Below are positions 20,759 to 25,125 of a stretch of 25,125 bases of DNA, piece by piece. The stretch's first letter is position 1; each line of letters begins with the position of its first letter. The translations under genes were made by a program, and so were the position numbers. This DNA comes from Maricaulis sp963976135 (GTDB lineage: Bacteria; Pseudomonadota; Alphaproteobacteria; Caulobacterales; Maricaulaceae). Under the pieces are notes generated by a model. The model saw only the letters and a program-made list of their open reading frames with translations, did not search any database and was not told the DNA's origin. The stretch is from positions 1-25,125 of the forward strand of contig NZ_CAXBKN010000034.1 in the NCBI RefSeq assembly GCF_963976135.1, read 5' to 3'.

Positions 20759-22534
20759 CTATCCCGCAGCCAGCATCGCCAGCCGGGCATAGGTGCCGTC
20801 ATCCTTGCCGGCCAGTTCGTCATGGCTGCCCTGTTCGACGATGCGGCCCTGGTCGAACACCAGGATGCGGTCGGCATCGCGAATGGTCGAGAGCCGGTGG
20901 GCGATGATGATGGTCGTGCGTCCACGCATCACCGCTTCCATCGCCAGTTTCACATCGCGCTCGGTCTCATTGTCGAGACTCGAGGTTGCCTCATCCAGGA
21001 TCAGGATCGGCGCATCGGCGAGAATCGCGCGTGCGATCGCCACGCGCTGGCGCTCACCGCCCGAAAGCTTGACCCCGCGCTCTCCCACAAGTGTGCGGTA
21101 GCCTTGCGGCAGGCTAGTAATAAACGAATGGGCATGCGCCGCCCGGGCAGCAGCAATAATGTCGGACTCGCTGGCATCGGGTGATCCATAGGCGATATTT
21201 TCCGCGATCGTGCGGTGAAACAGCGCCGGATCCTGCGGCACCAGGGCGACATTCTGGCGCAAGCTTGCCTGCGCCACATCGCGCACATCCTGGCCGTCAA
21301 TCTCGACCGCGCCTTCATTGACGTCATACAGACGCTGCACCAGCTTGACGAAAGTCGACTTGCCCGAGCCGGTCGCACCGACCAGGGCGACTTTCTCGCC
21401 CGGCTGGATGTCGAGGGAAAAGTCTCGATATAACGGGCGGTTCTGGCCTTCATATGTAAAGCCGACCCGGTCAAAGCGGATCGCGCCGGAGCCCGGCTCG
21501 AAGTCCCGGGCATCGACGGCATCCTCGACCGTGCTCTCCTGCAGATCGAACACGGCGAGATCCTGCAGCTCATCCATCGAACGCTGAATCGCCTGCACCT
21601 GTTCACCAAAGCGGCGCATATAGCCCGACACCAGCATATAGGCCGCCAGCGCCGCGACGACATCGCCGGCCGAGGCCGCGCCGCGCGACCATTGCCAGAC
21701 CAGCAGCCCGACCAGGCCAGCCTGCATTGACAGGTCGGTGACGATATTGACCAGCCAGGAATTGACGAAGCGCAACCAGGTCTTCTTGGTCTCATTGCGC
21801 CAGCGCCAGGTAAGTTCATGAAAACGTTCATCCTCGCGCGTTTCGGCGCCGAAGCTCTTGACCGTCGCAATACCCCCGACCGCATCGGCCAGGGCACCGC
21901 CAATCTGGGAATCCAGGGCATTGGAGCGCATATTCTGCGGCCGGATATAATAGCGGCTGAGCATCAGGGAGGAGGCGATGAAGGCGGCCATCACCACCAG
22001 CACGACGCCGCCAACCAGCGGCCAGCGCACCGCCATCACGCCGGCGACGCCGAGCATGACACCGAGCGAGGGCGCTATGCCGAGGAAGATATTGACCGTG
22101 ATCGTGTCATAGGCCCACATCCCGCGCGTGATCTTGCGGACCACCGAGCCGGCAAAGGTGTTGGCGTGCCAGTCGAGCGAGAAGCGCTGCACCTTGGCAA
22201 AGGCGTCCGTCGTCAGATCGGCCATATTGGCCGACGAGAAGGGCACTTCGCAGCGCGAGGCCAGCTGGCGCACGAAATAATAGGTCACTGCCGTGCCCAG
22301 ATAGAGCGCGAAGGCGGGCCAGGGCCTGCCTGTTTCCGGTCCTGCCGCCAGAGCGTCGATCAGACGTCCGGCGGCAACCGGGATGAAGACCTCGGCAATG
22401 GTCGCCAGCAGCATGAAGCCGACCATGCCGGCCAGCAGGACGGGGCGGCGCAGCCATTGGCGGCGCAGAAAGCCCAGCACCTGCAGATTGCTCAGTGTGC
22501 GGACAATAGGTGTTTCGGGATCGGAAATCGACAT
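20759..22534 (-). CDS. ABC exporter, fused permease and ATPase (MsbA/multidrug type)
   Basis: The 591-residue protein is a half-size ABC exporter, expected to work as a homodimer in the inner membrane. Six transmembrane helices lie within ~30-320. The ATPase domain (~350-591) has Walker A GATGSGKST (386-394), Q-loop at VPQDPALF (~432-439), signature LSGGERQR (490-497), Walker B ILILDEATSSLD (510-521) and H-loop His546. All catalytic residues are intact. Family members export lipids, peptides or drugs; the cargo cannot be read from sequence. It stands alone, ended by the terminator at 20697-20751. Confidence 0.95.
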   Translation of the reverse strand: MSISDPETPIVRTLSNLQVLGFLRRQWLRRPVLLAGMVGFMLLATIAEVFIPVAAGRLIDALAAGPETGRPWPAFALYLGTAVTYYFVRQLASRCEVPFSSANMADLTTDAFAKVQRFSLDWHANTFAGSVVRKITRGMWAYDTITVNIFLGIAPSLGVMLGVAGVMAVRWPLVGGVVLVVMAAFIASSLMLSRYYIRPQNMRSNALDSQIGGALADAVGGIATVKSFGAETREDERFHELTWRWRNETKKTWLRFVNSWLVNIVTDLSMQAGLVGLLVWQWSRGAASAGDVVAALAAYMLVSGYMRRFGEQVQAIQRSMDELQDLAVFDLQESTVEDAVDARDFEPGSGAIRFDRVGFTYEGQNRPLYRDFSLDIQPGEKVALVGATGSGKSTFVKLVQRLYDVNEGAVEIDGQDVRDVAQASLRQNVALVPQDPALFHRTIAENIAYGSPDASESDIIAAARAAHAHSFITSLPQGYRTLVGERGVKLSGGERQRVAIARAILADAPILILDEATSSLDNETERDVKLAMEAVMRGRTTIIIAHRLSTIRDADRILVFDQGRIVEQGSHDELAGKDDGTYARLAMLAAG

Positions 22535-22827
22535 CGCAGCAGCGGACCGGGCGGTCCGTCCTCATGAAAGCAGTTCATCAAACCTGTGAATGGAGAACGT
22601 CAGCGCTGTCGTGCGAAACCGGGCCTGGATGCAGGCGCGGCGGGTCACACGCGAAGGCGGCACGTTCAGCCACCGTCGAAGGTCAGATAGATCTGCTCAT
22701 GGGTCTGCTCCAATATGTCGATTGGTCCGTGGCCGCGTGATTACACCGGGCTGGTGTCACCGGGCAAGGCCAGGCGGGCAAATTTGTTACCTATCCGCCA
22801 CGAGTGTGGCGATGGGGGCACAGGCCG

Positions 22828-23751
22828 CTAGGCTTCAAGGCCTGAAATACAGGCCTGTTCCAGCCCGGGCCGGACCGTGTCGGACAGGTCGGTGATCTTG
22901 CGCGCATCGAGATCCATCGGGGCGGCAATGCCTTCCATGGTCCACCAGGGCTTGCCGGTCGCCGGGTCGAGCACCCAGTGAACGATATTGCGCACTTTCG
23001 GGCCGAAGGATTTCAGGCCCGAGCGAACCAGATAGCCGTCTCCGGCACGCGGCCAGCGATGCGGCAGAATGCGGCATTCCAGCAAGGCAGAGCCGATCCG
23101 GCCGTCAGCCTCGCCCCGGTGGAAGGCCCATTCCTCGGGAAAGGCGTCCTTGAAATTCACCACCGAGTCGGAAATCCGGCCGAGCAGGACTTCGGTCCGC
23201 ATGCGGCCAAATACATCGACTTCGTCCGGGGTGAAGCGGCCCTGACCGACATGGGCCAGGCCGAGCGCGTCGGCGCGCGGCAAGGATGCCGAGTCCCTCG
23301 ACTTGGTCTCGGCCAGGCCGCGCGGCCGGGCAAAGTCCGGGATCTCGACCATGCGGCCTTGCAGCCGGGCGGCAAAATGGCTGGGCCAGGCGAAGGCGCG
23401 GCCTTCGCGCGGCGAGACATGGTCGAGATCAATCCGGAAACTGGCGGCGGGTTTGCCGGTGCCGCCATGGCGCATGATCAGCACGGCCGAACAGCCGGAT
23501 TCGCTGATCGCGGTCCAGCCCGCCTCGATCATGAGTGGGGCTCCGGGCTGGGCTTCAGCGAGAAAGCGGACGTGCAGGGCAGTTGGCAGGAGAGTGGCAT
23601 TGGCGTCGGCGCGGTGAATGGCATTGAGCCCGCTCTGCGCCGCGAGTCCGGCCAGGGCCTCACTGGCCTTGGTCAGGTAGAATTTCACATTCATATGCCC
23701 GAGTTCGTCGCACTCCCAGGCGTTCACATTGCCGCGCCAGGTCTCGATCAT
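22828..23751 (-). CDS. Double-hotdog acyl-CoA thioesterase-like protein
   Basis: The 307-residue protein has two consecutive hotdog domains. The first (~5-140) opens with WRGNVNAWECDELGHMNVKFY, the classical 4HBT pattern of an acidic residue before a GHMN turn. The second (~165-300) has the degenerate equivalent VDVFGRMRTEVLLGRISDSV. Such proteins hydrolyse thioesters of CoA, commonly aromatic or fatty acyl. ATG 23751 is chosen over a TTG at 23787, because the latter overlaps the regulator gene and adds residues outside the domain. It follows the Fur/Zur gene after 14 bp and is probably co-transcribed with it. Confidence 0.82.
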   Translation of the reverse strand: MIETWRGNVNAWECDELGHMNVKFYLTKASEALAGLAAQSGLNAIHRADANATLLPTALHVRFLAEAQPGAPLMIEAGWTAISESGCSAVLIMRHGGTGKPAASFRIDLDHVSPREGRAFAWPSHFAARLQGRMVEIPDFARPRGLAETKSRDSASLPRADALGLAHVGQGRFTPDEVDVFGRMRTEVLLGRISDSVVNFKDAFPEEWAFHRGEADGRIGSALLECRILPHRWPRAGDGYLVRSGLKSFGPKVRNIVHWVLDPATGKPWWTMEGIAAPMDLDARKITDLSDTVRPGLEQACISGLEA

Positions 23752-23765
23752 CGCCTGATAGTCCC

Positions 23766-24200
23766 TCAGTGATCGCAATTGCTGCAATGGCCGAAATGCT
23801 CGATCACCGAGCGTTCAATCCGGAAGCCTTCCGGCGTGTGGGTGCTGACGGGGGCGCCATGACGCTCTTCGACCGCGCCGCAATGCGTGCAGATGAAGAG
23901 TTCGGCGCAGCCACCGGGATGACTATGGATGGTGGAGCAGCCGACAAAGGCGTTGAGCGCCTCCACCTTGTGCACCAGACCCAGGCCGATCAGGAAATCG
24001 AGCGCCCGGTAAACCGTTGGCGGCTTGGCGGTGCCGGAGCCCGGCTTGAGGGCCTCGAGCAGGTCATAGGCCTTCACCGGCCCGGGGGCGGTCAGGACCA
24101 GTTCAAGCACCCGCCGGCGCACCGGTGTCAGCCGTTCGCCCCGCTTTGCACAAAGCGCTTCTGCGGCCTCAAGGGCTGTGATGGTGGAATCAGCGTTCAT
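23766..24200 (-). CDS. zur: Fur family regulator, most like the zinc regulator Zur
   Basis: The 144-residue protein has a winged-helix DNA-binding domain (~15-85: LTPVRRRVLELVL, then KPPTVYRALDFLIGLGLVHKVE) and a metal-binding dimerisation domain. Two CXXC pairs, CTHC (104/107) and CSNC (139/142), form the structural zinc site. Cys88, His92 and His94 (GCSTIHSHPGG) match the regulatory zinc site of Zur, including Zur's NAFVGC motif rather than the His-rich Fur site. It would repress zinc-uptake genes when zinc is plentiful. ATG 24200 is the natural family start; the frame extends to 24455 but those residues look non-coding. No clear Zur box was found upstream. Confidence 0.88.
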   Translation of the reverse strand: MNADSTITALEAAEALCAKRGERLTPVRRRVLELVLTAPGPVKAYDLLEALKPGSGTAKPPTVYRALDFLIGLGLVHKVEALNAFVGCSTIHSHPGGCAELFICTHCGAVEERHGAPVSTHTPEGFRIERSVIEHFGHCSNCDH

Positions 24201-24355
24201 GATTTCAATATCTAAACCAGTTCGGCGCAAAGCACACCCGAACTTGCCGCAGCCCGATTCAAGGCTGCATGAACCAGGGGCAAGCCCGTTTCTGTCCAGG
24301 CCCGTGCGACAGGCTGACGCGCGGCGAAACGCACACTGCCCCCGATGCTGCCGGA

Positions 24356-24387
24356 CATCCATAAAGGCCCTACATAATTTATGGATG
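24356..24387. promoter_or_regulatory. Perfect 10-bp inverted repeat upstream of ompW
   Basis: CATCCATAAA (24356-24365) and TTTATGGATG (24378-24387) are exact reverse complements separated by 12 nt. The site ends 13 bp before the OmpW start codon and directly abuts the ribosome site GAAGGGA. It can act as an operator for a dimeric regulator or as a hairpin in the mRNA leader. Confidence 0.6.
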
Positions 24388-24400
24388 AAGGGATTTCCTG

Positions 24401-25027
24401 ATGAAACGTCTCGTGTTTTCTGCTGCAGTTTTCGCCACGCTCGCGGCCGTGGCATCGCCTGCCATGGCCGAGAGCGGCGACTGGCTGGTCCGGCTGCGGG
24501 CGATCGATGTCATGCCCAATGAAGGCGCCACGATCAGCCCGATCGGCGGCGATGTCGATATCTCCGACCAGATCGTGCCGGAATTGGACATCACCTATTT
24601 CGTCCAGGACAATTGGGCCGTCGAACTCATCCTCGGTGTCACACCCCACGATGTGCAGGCGGTCGGCACGACAGCCGGTGATATCGATCTCGGTGAGGTC
24701 ACGCTGCTGCCGCCAACGCTGACACTGCAATACCATTTCAACCCGGACGGACAGATGCGCCCCTATCTCGGCGCCGGCGTCAATTACACGCATTTCTTCA
24801 ATGAAGATCTGCCGGGCGGATCGGCGCTGACCCGTATCAGCTATGATGAAAGCTTCGGCCTCGCCGCCCAGGCCGGGATCGATTTCGCCCTGCAGGACGA
24901 ATGGTTCCTCAATCTTGATCTCAAATATATCGACATCAATACCGACGTCCTGATTGACGGTGCGATTGCCGCCTCGGTCGATATCGATCCGCTTGTTCTC
25001 GGCGTTGGTTTCGGCCGCCGTTTCTGA
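24401..25027 (+). CDS. ompW: OmpW family outer-membrane protein
   Basis: The 208-residue protein starts at ATG 24401. The signal peptide is MKRLVFSAAVFATLAAVASP + AMA (cleavage ~23/24). The mature chain begins with ESGDWLVRLRAIDVMPNEG, the typical first OmpW strand. The eight-stranded barrel signature includes PELDITYFVQDNWAVELILG, LPPTLTLQYHF, RPYLGAGVNYTHF and a C-terminal strand ending GVGFGRRF with the terminal aromatic required for outer-membrane insertion. OmpW forms a narrow channel for hydrophobic molecules. It is divergent from the Fur/Zur gene (200 bp between them), so it may be under its control or that of a regulator binding the repeat at 24356-24387. Confidence 0.94.
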   Translation: MKRLVFSAAVFATLAAVASPAMAESGDWLVRLRAIDVMPNEGATISPIGGDVDISDQIVPELDITYFVQDNWAVELILGVTPHDVQAVGTTAGDIDLGEVTLLPPTLTLQYHFNPDGQMRPYLGAGVNYTHFFNEDLPGGSALTRISYDESFGLAAQAGIDFALQDEWFLNLDLKYIDINTDVLIDGAIAASVDIDPLVLGVGFGRRF

Positions 25028-25050
25028 GCCGATCACCGTCCAGAACGAGC

Positions 25051-25078
25051 TGCCGGATCCCGGTTACGGGGTCCGGCA
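25051..25078 (+). terminator. Terminator-like hairpin after ompW
   Basis: An 11-bp stem (TGCCGGATCCC / GGGGTCCGGCA, one G-T pair) with a 6-nt loop begins 23 bp after the ompW stop and is followed by CTTGTCTTGC. The T-content is modest. Confidence 0.6.
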
Positions 25079-25125
25079 CTTGTCTTGCAGACCCGACATG
25101 CTTCTGTCCCTGCGTGGCTGCGTTG

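Noticed and set aside
21818..22567. Plus-strand frame opposite the ABC transporter permease.
   Set aside because: The opposite strand encodes an intact ABC exporter, and this frame's product is His/Gly/Arg-rich shadow text.
24201..24400. Looked for a Zur or Fur box between the regulator and ompW.
   Set aside because: The only palindrome, at 24356-24387, does not resemble the usual Zur or Fur consensus and is reported separately.

Overview
The window is a GC-rich stretch of an alphaproteobacterial chromosome. A typical RpoH with its RpoH box, an ECF sigma factor overlapping a small DUF6768-like membrane protein gene, DUF481 and OmpW outer-membrane proteins and a Fur/Zur regulator together suggest the Maricaulales/Hyphomonadaceae part of the Caulobacterales lineage. 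This placement is an inference from protein character; no rRNA is present. Genes are densely packed and mostly housekeeping or cell-envelope. No CRISPR array, tRNA, complete insertion sequence or phage module was seen.

Left end (1-3433), accessory and repeat-rich. The 3' end of thiC (1-386) is followed by a second, slightly diverged copy of its last ~87 bp and by three 27-nt palindromes of one design (395-684). Next is an AT-richer orphan gene on the minus strand (759-2030) of unknown function. After it come a 26-bp perfect inverted repeat, a plus-strand intrinsic terminator with no plus-strand gene before it, and two copies of a 133-bp palindromic repeat (2344-2476, 3301-3433). The second copy supplies the C-terminus of a small hypothetical protein (2955-3371).

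Cell-envelope block (3551-8174). A YkgJ-type cysteine-cluster protein is followed by three small secreted proteins that appear to be paralogues (4053-4490, 4639-5067, 7698-8174). They share an N-terminal GQ motif, a beta-rich core and two cysteines. Interleaved are a DUF481 outer-membrane protein, a membrane-anchored SRPBCC protein and a 39-aa lysine-rich protein. This paralogous family is the best candidate in the window for something undescribed.

Middle (8239-14926). On the minus strand a YpfJ-type zinc metallopeptidase is followed by a homocysteine S-methyltransferase family protein. On the plus strand are an SH3/amidase protein, a helical hypothetical, the ECF sigma/DUF6768-like pair, a lipoprotein esterase and rpoH.

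Right part (14954-25027). Here lie a YhhN lysoplasmalogenase family protein divergent from an enterochelin-esterase-like hydrolase, a trypsin-like protease with three tandem four-cysteine repeats, an Arg-rich secreted protein, a single-cysteine thioredoxin-like protein followed by a PhzF-family protein, an MsbA-like ABC transporter, a Zur/Fur regulator followed by a double-hotdog thioesterase, and OmpW, preceded by a perfect 10-bp inverted repeat. The gene-free stretch 22535-22827 (just under 300 bp) shows no gene or clear structure.
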